Positions 1 to 8,044 of a stretch of 64,000 bases of DNA are shown one piece after another. A model generated the notes under the pieces. That model saw only the letters and a program-made list of their open reading frames with translations, did no database searches and was not told where the DNA came from. The stretch comes from Algibacter miyuki (lineage in GTDB: Bacteria > Bacteroidota > Bacteroidia > Flavobacteriales > Flavobacteriaceae), in assembly GCF_030409805.1 (NCBI RefSeq), contig NZ_JAUFQP010000013.1:372001-436000 (forward strand), given 5' to 3'. Every line of letters starts with the position of its first letter. Position 1 is the first letter of the stretch. Made by a program: the position numbers and the translations under genes.

Positions 1-99
1 TCTAAAGACTTTGAGAGTCGAGTTTTGGAAATATTGAGTTTGCAAACCGAAGAATCTGAAAGTCTTGATATTTTTTATGATTTTAACCCAATAGATTAA
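1..99 (+). CDS. C-terminal end of an unidentified protein (partial)
   Basis: An open frame enters at base 1 and stops at TAA 97-99, leaving 32 residues that are acidic and end in FNPID. This is too short to assign to a family. It runs in the same direction as the sialic-type genes 122 bases downstream, so it is probably the last gene of an upstream polysaccharide unit (inference). Confidence 0.6.
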   Translation, partial: SKDFESRVLEILSLQTEESESLDIFYDFNPID

Positions 100-154
100 T
101 ATTTGTTTTGTTGTGGATGTTTTAAAAAATAATCAACCATTTATGATACTTGTT

Positions 155-186
155 TTGTTTTTCGTCTTAAAAATTATGTATTTTAG
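155..186 (+). promoter_or_regulatory. Putative promoter of the polysaccharide operon
   Basis: TATTTTAG at 179-186 differs by one base from the Bacteroidota -7 element TAnnTTTG. A TTG lies at 155-157, 21 bases upstream, where the -33 element is expected. The first gene starts at 222, so the leader would be about 30 bases. The site sits in the only sizeable gap before a long run of co-directional genes. Confidence 0.4.
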
Positions 187-221
187 CGATAATACTAAAT
201 TAATACTTACCAAGTATCATC

Positions 222-1376
222 ATGAAAAAGATAGGCTTTATCCCTCTAAGAAAGAATTCTAAAGGCATTCCGAATAAAAATAAACGAAAAATGGTTGGTC
301 GGCCCTTATTTACTTGGGTTTTAGGCGAAGCTATATTTTCTAATTTAGATGAAGTTTTTATTTATACAGACGATCAAGGTATTATCGATTTTATAAATAA
401 AGAATACCATTGGACGAACAAAGTTAAAGCCCTTTTACGAAGCAGTGAAAGCGCTACCGATACCGCAACTACCGAAACGGCTATGTTAGAGTTCTGCGAT
501 AAAATAGATTATAATTTCGATGCGTTTTGTTTGTTACAGGCCACATCGCCATTTACTACAAGAGGTGATATTAATACCTGTTTAGAAAAACTTACAGAAG
601 ATTACGATTCTGCCTTAACCGTTGTAAATACACATCGATTTTTATGGAATACAGAAGGAGAAGCCCTAAATTATAACCCGAAAAATAGACCAAGGCGTCA
701 AGATTTTGAAGGCTTACTTGTTGAAAACGGTGCCGTTTATGCGGTAACTAAACAAGCCTTACAAGCTAATAAAAATCGTTTAGGCGATAAAATTGCCATT
801 GTTAAAATGGACGAAGATTCTTTGCTGGAAATAGATTCGGAAAGCGATTGGATTGCGGTGGAACAACTATTGATAAATCGTCAGCAATGTGCTAAAAAAT
901 CTGCCGAAATAACCCATGTGGTTTTAGATGTAGATGGTGTATTTACCGATGGTACCATCACTTATACGAAAGATGGCGAGCACACCAAAGGATTCGATAT
1001 GCGCGATGGTATGGGCTTAGAAATTCTCCGTCAGTTTAACGTGAAAGTTATGATTATGACCTCCGAAAACTCCGAACTTGTAGCCCGACGAATGGAAAAG
1101 CTCAAAATTGAAAACGTGTACTTAGGAGTAAAAGATAAGTACAGTTTACTTCAAAATATTATTATCGAAGAAAATATATCTATAAGTAATGTTGCTTATT
1201 TGGGAGACGATGTCAATGATTTAACCAATATTTGCAGTGTAGGTTGGTCTTTAGTTCCAAACAATGCCACTGATGTGGTAAAAGCGAATGCCGATGTGGT
1301 ACTTTCTAAAAATTCTGGAGCGGGTGCTATCCGTGAGGCTTGCCAGTTTATAATGACTTATAATAAACGCTTTTAA
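222..1376 (+). CDS. neuA: Bifunctional CMP-nonulosonic acid synthetase / HAD phosphatase
   Basis: The first half is an acylneuraminate cytidylyltransferase, which activates a nine-carbon acid with CTP. Seen: PLRKNSKGIPNKN at residues 8-20, FIYTDD near 46-51, LLQATSPF near 103-110 and ENGAVYAV near 168. The second half is a KdsC-like HAD phosphatase: DVDGVFTDG near 236-244 (two motif I aspartates), MTSE near 279, a motif III lysine in KDKYSLL near 303, and GDDVNDL near 328. Total length, 384 residues, is the sum of both domains. The fusion suggests that a 9-phosphorylated sugar such as Kdn-9-P or Neu5Ac-9-P is dephosphorylated and activated by one polypeptide; which sugar is not visible. The synthase gene follows 14 bases later. 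Confidence 0.88.
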   Translation: MKKIGFIPLRKNSKGIPNKNKRKMVGRPLFTWVLGEAIFSNLDEVFIYTDDQGIIDFINKEYHWTNKVKALLRSSESATDTATTETAMLEFCDKIDYNFDAFCLLQATSPFTTRGDINTCLEKLTEDYDSALTVVNTHRFLWNTEGEALNYNPKNRPRRQDFEGLLVENGAVYAVTKQALQANKNRLGDKIAIVKMDEDSLLEIDSESDWIAVEQLLINRQQCAKKSAEITHVVLDVDGVFTDGTITYTKDGEHTKGFDMRDGMGLEILRQFNVKVMIMTSENSELVARRMEKLKIENVYLGVKDKYSLLQNIIIEENISISNVAYLGDDVNDLTNICSVGWSLVPNNATDVVKANADVVLSKNSGAGAIREACQFIMTYNKRF

Positions 1377-1390
1377 AACCGAATCATAAC

Positions 1391-2269
1391 TTGAGGAATT
1401 CATATAAAAAACCATATATCATTGCCGAAATTGGTTGTAACCATAAAGGCAATATGGAAATAGCAAAAGAACTGATTAAAGTAGCTAAAATTTTCTGTAA
1501 TGCCGATGCTGTAAAGTTTCAAAAACGGAATAATAAAGAGTTACTAACCAACGAACAATACAATCAACCACATCCAAATCCTGCAAATTCTTATGGTGAT
1601 ACTTATGGTGCGCATCGCGAATTTTTAGAGTTTGATGACCAACAACATCAAGAATTAAAAACCTATTGTGAAGATATTGGAATTGTCTATTCTACTTCGG
1701 TTTGGGATCTTACTTCAGCAAAAGAAATTACAGCATTACATCCGGATTTTATTAAAATCCCATCAGCATGTAATAACAATGTTGCTATGTTGGAATGGTT
1801 GTGCCAAAATTACAAAGGAGAACTTCATATTTCAACAGGTATGACCACCAAAGATGAAATTGAAGATTTGGTTAGTTTATTCAAAAAACACAAGCGAAAT
1901 AAAGATTTAGTGCTTTACAATTGCACATCTGGATATCCTGTGCCGTTTGAGGATGTCTGTCTACTCGATATTAATCTTCTTATTGAAAAATATAAAGACG
2001 ATGTAAAACACATTGGTTTCTCGGGACATCATTTAGGTATTGCGGTTGATGTGGCAGCCTATACACTGGGAGCAAATATTATTGAGCGTCATTACACTAT
2101 TGATAGAACATGGAAAGGAACAGACCATGCGGCATCTTTAGAACCTATGGGCTTGCGTAAATTATCTCGTGATTTAAATGCTGTTTATAAAGCCTTAAGT
2201 TTTAAACAGCAAGATATTTTGCCTATAGAGCAGGTGCAACGATATAAGTTGAAAAATAAAAAGAGCTAA
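1391..2269 (+). CDS. neuB: NeuB-type nonulosonic acid synthase lacking the SAF domain
   Basis: This enzyme condenses phosphoenolpyruvate with a six-carbon sugar to give a sialic-type acid. NeuB motifs run in order: EIGCNHKG (13-20), KFQKR (about 42-46), KIPSACNNN (about 121), STGMTT (about 150), NCTSGYPVP (about 176), GFSGHHLG (about 208), ERHYT (about 231) and GTDHAASLEP (about 242). The start is TTG at 1391; no in-frame ATG lies between the upstream stop and the conserved N-terminus. At 292 residues it ends soon after the barrel, whereas classic NeuB is about 340 because of a C-terminal antifreeze-like SAF domain. There is no room for that domain before the next gene at 2289, so the short form looks natural. 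Confidence 0.88.
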   Translation: MRNSYKKPYIIAEIGCNHKGNMEIAKELIKVAKIFCNADAVKFQKRNNKELLTNEQYNQPHPNPANSYGDTYGAHREFLEFDDQQHQELKTYCEDIGIVYSTSVWDLTSAKEITALHPDFIKIPSACNNNVAMLEWLCQNYKGELHISTGMTTKDEIEDLVSLFKKHKRNKDLVLYNCTSGYPVPFEDVCLLDINLLIEKYKDDVKHIGFSGHHLGIAVDVAAYTLGANIIERHYTIDRTWKGTDHAASLEPMGLRKLSRDLNAVYKALSFKQQDILPIEQVQRYKLKNKKS

Positions 2270-2288
2270 AAAGCTAAAATAAGTTTAG

Positions 2289-3680
2289 ATGAAGAAAAAA
2301 GTATTCGTGTTTTTTCCTGATGGTGTTGGTTTGCGAAATTTTGCCTTTACCGATTTTAAAAGTATTGGCGAAAAAATGGGTTTTGATATTACCTATTGGA
2401 ATAATACGGTGTTTTCTTTAGAAAATAATTTGGGCTTTAATGAAGTTAAAATTGAAAATCATACTGCTCATAAATTATTACCCATTTATACTAGAGCCCG
2501 AAAACGTGCCGAATTAAATGTATCGCGAGATAAGTTTAATGATGAGGTATACCCAACATATAAATTTCCGTTTAGGTACGATGGATTAAAAAATAGTGTT
2601 CGAAGTTTATACGCAAAATGGTTAATTGGCTTATATTCTTCGGAAAAAGGTATTGTAAAACTCAGAAAAAGGATTCATACTCTAGAGCGTTCAACATCGA
2701 AATATAAGTATTGCAAAGCCCAGTTAGAAACGCATAAGCCAGATTTAGTATTTTGTACCACACAACGTGCAACCCAATCTATTAGTGCGCTTTTGGCAGC
2801 AAAAGATTTAGGGATTCTAACCGCAGCTTTTGTCTATTCGTGGGATAATGTACCAAAGGCTATGCAGGTTGTTGAAACCGATTACTATTTTGTTTGGAGC
2901 GATTTAATGAAAAGCGAAGTTCTAAAATATTACCCTTTTATAAAGGAAGAACAGGTTTTCGTTACCGGAACTCCGCAGTTTGAACCCCATTATGATAAGA
3001 GTTTAGCACAGTCTAGAACTGAGTTTTTTAAAGCACATGATTTAGACGAAAACAAAAAATATATATGTTATTCGGGAGATGACGAAACCACGTCTCCACT
3101 CGATCAGTTTTATTTAGAAGATTTAGCAAATGCCGTTCGGAGTTTAAATACTAAAGGCTATAATTTAGGAATTATTTATAGAAAATGTCCTGTGGATTTT
3201 ACTCCAAGATACAATGACGTAATTGAAGCGAATAAGGACGTTATCAAAGTTTTAGACCCTATTTGGAAACAAGTAGGCGCTAACTGGAATCAGGTTTTAC
3301 CAGCGAAAGAAGATTTTAAAATGTTGTATAATGTTTGTGAGCATAGCGAATTTGTAACCAATGTTTGCTCGTCTACCGTATTCGATTTTGTGGCGCACAA
3401 CAAACCGTGTATTTATTATAATTATGAGCAGCCTCAACTTAAAAAAGGCATCAGGGATATTGGTCAGAATTATAAATACGTTCATTTTAGATCCATGCCA
3501 AGCGATAAAGCGGCCATATTTTGTACCGATAAAAAGGATTTAGAAGGACTAATTAAACAAATATTAGACGGTAAATTATCTAGTGTTGAAGAAGGTTTAA
3601 AATGGTACGAGATTATTGTTGGAAAAACACCAACAGAGGCTTCTGAAAAGGTTTGGAAGGCTATAACCTCCATTTTATAA
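2289..3680 (+). CDS. Predicted GT-B-like transferase of the capsule cluster
   Basis: A 463-residue soluble protein with no signal peptide. It has alternating beta/alpha character and a C-terminal half with patches typical of GT-B enzymes: YICYSGDDETTSP near 257, then VCSSTVFDFVAHNKPCIYYN near 358-377, which resembles the donor-binding part of CDP-glycerol glycerophosphotransferase-like and capsule transferase families. I do not recognise a specific family. Because it directly follows neuA and neuB, a role in transferring the nonulosonic acid or a neighbouring sugar is plausible, but this rests on position only. Confidence 0.5.
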   Translation: MKKKVFVFFPDGVGLRNFAFTDFKSIGEKMGFDITYWNNTVFSLENNLGFNEVKIENHTAHKLLPIYTRARKRAELNVSRDKFNDEVYPTYKFPFRYDGLKNSVRSLYAKWLIGLYSSEKGIVKLRKRIHTLERSTSKYKYCKAQLETHKPDLVFCTTQRATQSISALLAAKDLGILTAAFVYSWDNVPKAMQVVETDYYFVWSDLMKSEVLKYYPFIKEEQVFVTGTPQFEPHYDKSLAQSRTEFFKAHDLDENKKYICYSGDDETTSPLDQFYLEDLANAVRSLNTKGYNLGIIYRKCPVDFTPRYNDVIEANKDVIKVLDPIWKQVGANWNQVLPAKEDFKMLYNVCEHSEFVTNVCSSTVFDFVAHNKPCIYYNYEQPQLKKGIRDIGQNYKYVHFRSMPSDKAAIFCTDKKDLEGLIKQILDGKLSSVEEGLKWYEIIVGKTPTEASEKVWKAITSIL

Positions 3681-3689
3681 ATCATATGC

Positions 3690-4571
3690 ATGCTTAAGTT
3701 TTGTAAATATATTTTAGGTGTTTTATTGGTGCTTATCTCGGTTTGTTTATTTTTTGATAAAATTTTTGAAAACATTTATAAGAATGGAGATGATTTAAAC
3801 CGAATAAAGTATATAACATCTCAAAAAGGAAAACATTTTGATATCGTTTTTTTAGGATCTTCTCGAGTTGTAAATACGATTGTACCTGATGTTTTTGATA
3901 AAACATTAAATTTAAATACTGTTAATTTTGGAATCATGGATGCACAGCCCATGGATATATTGACCATGGCTAAATTATTTGAAAGCTACAATATCACTTA
4001 TGATACTCTATTTATTCAGCTTGATTATTATTTTAACTCGTTAAACAAGTCTCGTTTTTTGTATTATGAATTGTTGCCCTATATCAATGAAAATGATGTT
4101 GTTGATAGTTATTATAAATTTGAGAAAAACTACTTTTTTTTAAAATTTGTTCCTTTTTATAAGTTTGCCATTAATGATGCAAAGTTGGGTGTGCGAGCAG
4201 AAGTGGCAGCACTCTTTAAAAATAGTAATGCTATAATCAGAAAAAATAAGGGGTTTGAGCCTTTGAATGGTTCTGGGAATACATGGCAACGTACTTTACC
4301 AAAAAAGATAATAAACAATAATAAGTATATAGATAGTTTAGAGCGGTTTAAGTTAAGTAACCATCTAAATATTAAATATTTTATAGCACCTTTTAGAAGT
4401 GATACACAGCGCATGGGTTTTGTAAACGATTTAAAGGGGGAATTGCCTAATCTAATTGATTTTTCATCTGTAATTTTAAACGATATTAATTTTAAAAATG
4501 GATATCATTTAAATCAATCAGGGGCGATAGAGTTTTCGGAATTATTCGCCAATTATATAAAAAACAATTAA
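3690..4571 (+). CDS. Membrane-anchored SGNH-like protein, partner of the MBOAT acyltransferase
   Basis: One N-terminal membrane segment (about residues 5-25) is followed by an extracytoplasmic domain. FLGSSR near 55-60 matches an SGNH nucleophile block and GYHLNQSGA near 271-279 matches the catalytic-His block. This DltD/AlgJ-type layout usually works with an MBOAT protein to place acyl groups on polysaccharides. The MBOAT gene starts 4 bases downstream and a paralogue follows that, with the same length and the same motif spacing. The inferred role is periplasmic O-acetylation (or other acylation) of the capsule repeat. Confidence 0.65.
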   Translation: MLKFCKYILGVLLVLISVCLFFDKIFENIYKNGDDLNRIKYITSQKGKHFDIVFLGSSRVVNTIVPDVFDKTLNLNTVNFGIMDAQPMDILTMAKLFESYNITYDTLFIQLDYYFNSLNKSRFLYYELLPYINENDVVDSYYKFEKNYFFLKFVPFYKFAINDAKLGVRAEVAALFKNSNAIIRKNKGFEPLNGSGNTWQRTLPKKIINNNKYIDSLERFKLSNHLNIKYFIAPFRSDTQRMGFVNDLKGELPNLIDFSSVILNDINFKNGYHLNQSGAIEFSELFANYIKNN

Positions 4572-4575
4572 GTTA

Positions 4576-6003
4576 ATGATTTTTAACTCATTTACATTTT
4601 TAATATTTTTTGTTATTGTATTTATAGCTTATTGGGCCATGCAATACAGAATAAAAATGCAAAATACACTTATTCTTTTATCGAGTTATGTATTTTATGG
4701 TTGGTGGGATTATAGGTTTTTGGGGCTAATTATATTTAGCACATTGGTAGATTTTTATGTAGCTAAAAAAATTGATTCAGAACCAAATAAAAGAGAAAAA
4801 AAGCAGTGGTTAGTGTTAAGTCTAGTCTCTAATTTAGGAATGCTTGTGCTATTTAAATACTTTAACTTTTTTAGTAATAGTTGGGCAGAGGCATGGGGTT
4901 TATTGGGGTTAGAAATGAGCCAGCTTACTTTAAATGTTATTTTACCTGTAGGGATTTCTTTTTATACATTTCAAACACTAAGCTATACTATTGATGTTTA
5001 TAGAGGAAACTTAAAGTCTACTAATAACATTATAAATTTTGGAGCATATGTTGCCTTTTTTCCACAACTTGTAGCCGGTCCAATAGAGCGAGCTACTCAT
5101 TTGTTATCGCAATTTAAAAATAGACGAGAATTTAATTATGAGAAAGCGGTTTCCGGATTACAATTGTTTATTTGGGGGCTTTTTAAGAAAGTTGTAATAG
5201 CCGATTCCTGCGCTGTTTATTGCGATGCTATTTTTGAAAATTACGAACAGTTAAATTCGGCTACTCTTATTTTAGCAAGTATTTATTTTGCTTTTCAGAT
5301 ATACGGTGATTTTTCTGGATATTCAGATATGGCAATTGGTTTGGCTAGGTTATTAGGGTTTGATCTTAAAACTAATTTTAAGTATCCGTATTTTAGTAGA
5401 GATATTGCTGAATTTTGGCGAAAATGGCATATTTCTCTATCGACCTGGTTTCGAGATTATCTTTATATTCCGTTAGGAGGGTCTAAAGGGACTATAAAAA
5501 ATCAAATCAGAAATGTCTTCATTATTTTCATAGTTAGTGGATTTTGGCACGGAGCAAATTGGACATACGTTATTTGGGGAGCCTTAAATGCGTGTTATTT
5601 TTTACCTTTACTTTTATTAAAACGAAATCGAAAAAATTTAGACGACATAACTGTATCTAATAGTTTTACTTTTATTAAGCAACTAGTTAGTATTGCTTTA
5701 ACTTTTGGGTTGACTTGCTTTGCATGGGTGTTTTTTCGCGCCCCTAACATATCTATTGCAATTAATTATATTAATAAAATAGGAGATTTAAATTTTGGAA
5801 TAGAATACCTTTCGATAGAAAGATATTCTGTAGAACTTATGTTGCTAATCTCCATTTTTGTACTTGTAGAATGGTTTAGTAGATTTAAAGAACAGCCCAT
5901 AAGTGGTAAATATGCCATGCTTAAATTAACCTTGGTCCTTATGGGAATAGTGGTGTTAGGGAGTTATTCAAACCCAAAAGATTTTATTTATTTCCAGTTT
6001 TAG
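4576..6003 (+). CDS. MBOAT family O-acyltransferase (AlgI-like)
   Basis: A 475-residue polytopic membrane protein that would move an acyl group across the membrane for transfer to a polysaccharide. Family signatures are visible: YGDFSGYSDMAIG near 243-255, FWRKWHISLSTWFRDYLYIP near 281-300, and GFWHGANWTYVIWG near 322-335 with the catalytic histidine at about 325. The N-terminus (FIAYWAMQY, YVFYGWWD) matches AlgI-like members. It is bracketed by two SGNH-like genes: 4 bases separate it from the first, and the second begins immediately after its TAG stop. The donor and acceptor cannot be read from sequence. Confidence 0.88.
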   Translation: MIFNSFTFLIFFVIVFIAYWAMQYRIKMQNTLILLSSYVFYGWWDYRFLGLIIFSTLVDFYVAKKIDSEPNKREKKQWLVLSLVSNLGMLVLFKYFNFFSNSWAEAWGLLGLEMSQLTLNVILPVGISFYTFQTLSYTIDVYRGNLKSTNNIINFGAYVAFFPQLVAGPIERATHLLSQFKNRREFNYEKAVSGLQLFIWGLFKKVVIADSCAVYCDAIFENYEQLNSATLILASIYFAFQIYGDFSGYSDMAIGLARLLGFDLKTNFKYPYFSRDIAEFWRKWHISLSTWFRDYLYIPLGGSKGTIKNQIRNVFIIFIVSGFWHGANWTYVIWGALNACYFLPLLLLKRNRKNLDDITVSNSFTFIKQLVSIALTFGLTCFAWVFFRAPNISIAINYINKIGDLNFGIEYLSIERYSVELMLLISIFVLVEWFSRFKEQPISGKYAMLKLTLVLMGIVVLGSYSNPKDFIYFQF

Positions 6004-6888
6004 ATGGCTCGTTTTATTAAATATACTTTGGTTGTAGTGTTGTTGGTCATAGGTGTATTGTTTACTATGGACACCGCTTATGTGTTAATTTACAAAAAAT
6101 CTCAATCAAGGAATAAGCTACAATACATTTTAAAGACCAAACAAGAGCATTTCGATGTCGTGTTTTTAGGTTCTTCTAGAGTGGCAAATCATATAGATAC
6201 GAAGTTGTTTGATAGTTTGTCGGGTAAAAAAACAATTAACCTAGGTATTATGGGGGGACAGTTAAACGATAATTTATTGCAATTAAAGTTACTGCTAGTC
6301 ACTAATACAATATCATCGGTTTATTTACAATTAGATGATAATTTTGAACGAACCGCACCAACGGTTATGGGAACTGCAGCTGCAATGCCTTTTATTAGAA
6401 ATGATATTATACACGAACATGCAAAAAAATATTTTAATAATTTTAATAAATTATATTATATCCCATTTTATAGGTACGGCATAAACGATGCTAAAATAGG
6501 CTTCCGAGAGCTGTTTTTCTCACTATTGCAGAAAAAACCACGTATAGACCCTAGTGTAGGGTTTAATCCCAAATTTGGTTCTATACTAAAGAATAAAGGG
6601 AGTTTGCCTAGTAGTATTTCTATAGGAAATGCTGTGTTAGATGAAATTAAAACAATATGCAAAAGCCAAAATATTGAGCTTACATTGTTTATAGCTCCTT
6701 ATGCTGAAAGTGTGAAAAACAGAAGTTATATTTGGGAGTTGAAACGAAAGAACCCCGAATTGTTAGATTTTTCAGCAGGTTATCCTGATTCTTTATTTTA
6801 TAATTTTAGTCATTTAAATAACAAGGGCGCACAAATATTCACTAAAAACTTATACGATAAAACGTTAAAAGGGTTTCGAAAATTGTAA
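6004..6888 (+). CDS. Second membrane-anchored SGNH-like protein
   Basis: A paralogue of the gene at 3690-4571: 294 residues, an N-terminal membrane segment, FLGSSR near 55-60, a central YRYGINDAKIG block matching YKFAINDAKLG in the paralogue, and SHLNNKGA near 270 for the catalytic-His block. The start codon abuts the stop of the MBOAT gene, so the two are surely co-transcribed. Two SGNH proteins around one MBOAT could mean two acceptor positions, or one catalytic and one accessory protein (inference). Confidence 0.65.
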   Translation: MARFIKYTLVVVLLVIGVLFTMDTAYVLIYKKSQSRNKLQYILKTKQEHFDVVFLGSSRVANHIDTKLFDSLSGKKTINLGIMGGQLNDNLLQLKLLLVTNTISSVYLQLDDNFERTAPTVMGTAAAMPFIRNDIIHEHAKKYFNNFNKLYYIPFYRYGINDAKIGFRELFFSLLQKKPRIDPSVGFNPKFGSILKNKGSLPSSISIGNAVLDEIKTICKSQNIELTLFIAPYAESVKNRSYIWELKRKNPELLDFSAGYPDSLFYNFSHLNNKGAQIFTKNLYDKTLKGFRKL

Positions 6889-6898
6889 ATTTGAAGAT

Positions 6899-8044
6899 AT
6901 GCATATAGGCCTTATCACATCCGAATATCCACATTCTAAAGTAACTCATGCAGCTGGTATAGCCACCAGTATAAAAAATTTAGTAGTTACTTTGGTTAAA
7001 AAGAATGTAGGTGTTACTGTATTTGTATATCACCAAAATGAAAGTAGCGTTTTTGTTGATGAAGGTGTAGAAATTCATCTTATAAAACGAAAAAAATATA
7101 AAGCGTTCACTTGGTTTTTCTACAGAAAGCATATCCAGAATTATGTAAATAAAACAGTAAAAACAAATAAAATAGATGTTCTAGAAGCACCGGACTGGAC
7201 GGGGATAACCGCTTTTATGCGTTTCAAAATACCGTTAGTTATTCGATTTCATGGTAGCGATGCCTATTTTTGTAAACTAGATAATCGCAAACAGAAGTTC
7301 AAAAATTTTGTTTTTGAAAAATGGGCCTTACTAAAAGCTGACGCTTATATTGCGCCAACTACCTTTGCGGGTGAAGAAACAGCAAAAATATTCGGTTTAA
7401 ACCGGAAAAAGATAAAAACCATTCACTACGGATTAGAATTAAGTCACTTCGAAAATGAAAAACCAGAAGTTTATCAGGACAAAACTCTTCTTTATATTGG
7501 TACAATAATTCGTAAAAAAGGCGTGTTAGAATTAGCTGAAATTTTCAATAAAATTATTGAAGCAGAACCCGATGCTAAATTGAAATTAATTGGAGGAGAT
7601 GCGCCCGATATAAAAACAGGATCAACATCAACCTACGCATTAATGCTGTCTCTGTTTTCTGAAAAAGCTAAAAATAATGTAGAGTATTTAGGGCAAATAC
7701 CATATTCTGAAGTTAAAAATCAAATTAAACAAGCCCATGTTTGTACGTTTCCTAGTTTTGCTGAAACTTTAGGTATGGTAACTATAGAAAGTATGGCGTT
7801 GCAAAAACCGGTGGTAAATACAAGTATAGGTTGGGCTAAGGAATTGATAGATGATGGCGTTAATGGTTACCTCGTTCATCCGTCCGATACCGATTTGTAT
7901 AGTCAAAAAATTATAGTACTTTTTAAGGATAAAAGTTTATGCTTAAATATAGGTAAGCATGCCCGCCAGAAGGTAGAAACTACTTTTGATATTAATAAAC
8001 AAGTTTTGATTAATCTTGAGTTTTATTCTAAATTATTGTCATGA
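6899..8044 (+). CDS. Glycosyltransferase, GT4 type
   Basis: A 381-residue GT-B glycosyltransferase. The N-terminus MHIGLITSEYPHSK plus a glycine-rich AAGIATSI loop is the usual acceptor-domain start. The second domain has GTIIRKKGVLEL near 200 and the E-x7-E motif ETLGMVTIE near 289-297, followed by SMALQKPVV. It transfers a sugar from a nucleotide donor on the cytoplasmic side. Its TGA stop overlaps the next start as ATGA, indicating translational coupling. Donor and linkage are unknown. Confidence 0.85.
   Translation: MHIGLITSEYPHSKVTHAAGIATSIKNLVVTLVKKNVGVTVFVYHQNESSVFVDEGVEIHLIKRKKYKAFTWFFYRKHIQNYVNKTVKTNKIDVLEAPDWTGITAFMRFKIPLVIRFHGSDAYFCKLDNRKQKFKNFVFEKWALLKADAYIAPTTFAGEETAKIFGLNRKKIKTIHYGLELSHFENEKPEVYQDKTLLYIGTIIRKKGVLELAEIFNKIIEAEPDAKLKLIGGDAPDIKTGSTSTYALMLSLFSEKAKNNVEYLGQIPYSEVKNQIKQAHVCTFPSFAETLGMVTIESMALQKPVVNTSIGWAKELIDDGVNGYLVHPSDTDLYSQKIIVLFKDKSLCLNIGKHARQKVETTFDINKQVLINLEFYSKLLS

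Noticed and set aside
1391..2289. NeuB truncated by a frameshift
   Set aside because: The next gene begins 20 bases after the stop and no SAF-like residues can be read in other frames there. The short form is taken as natural.
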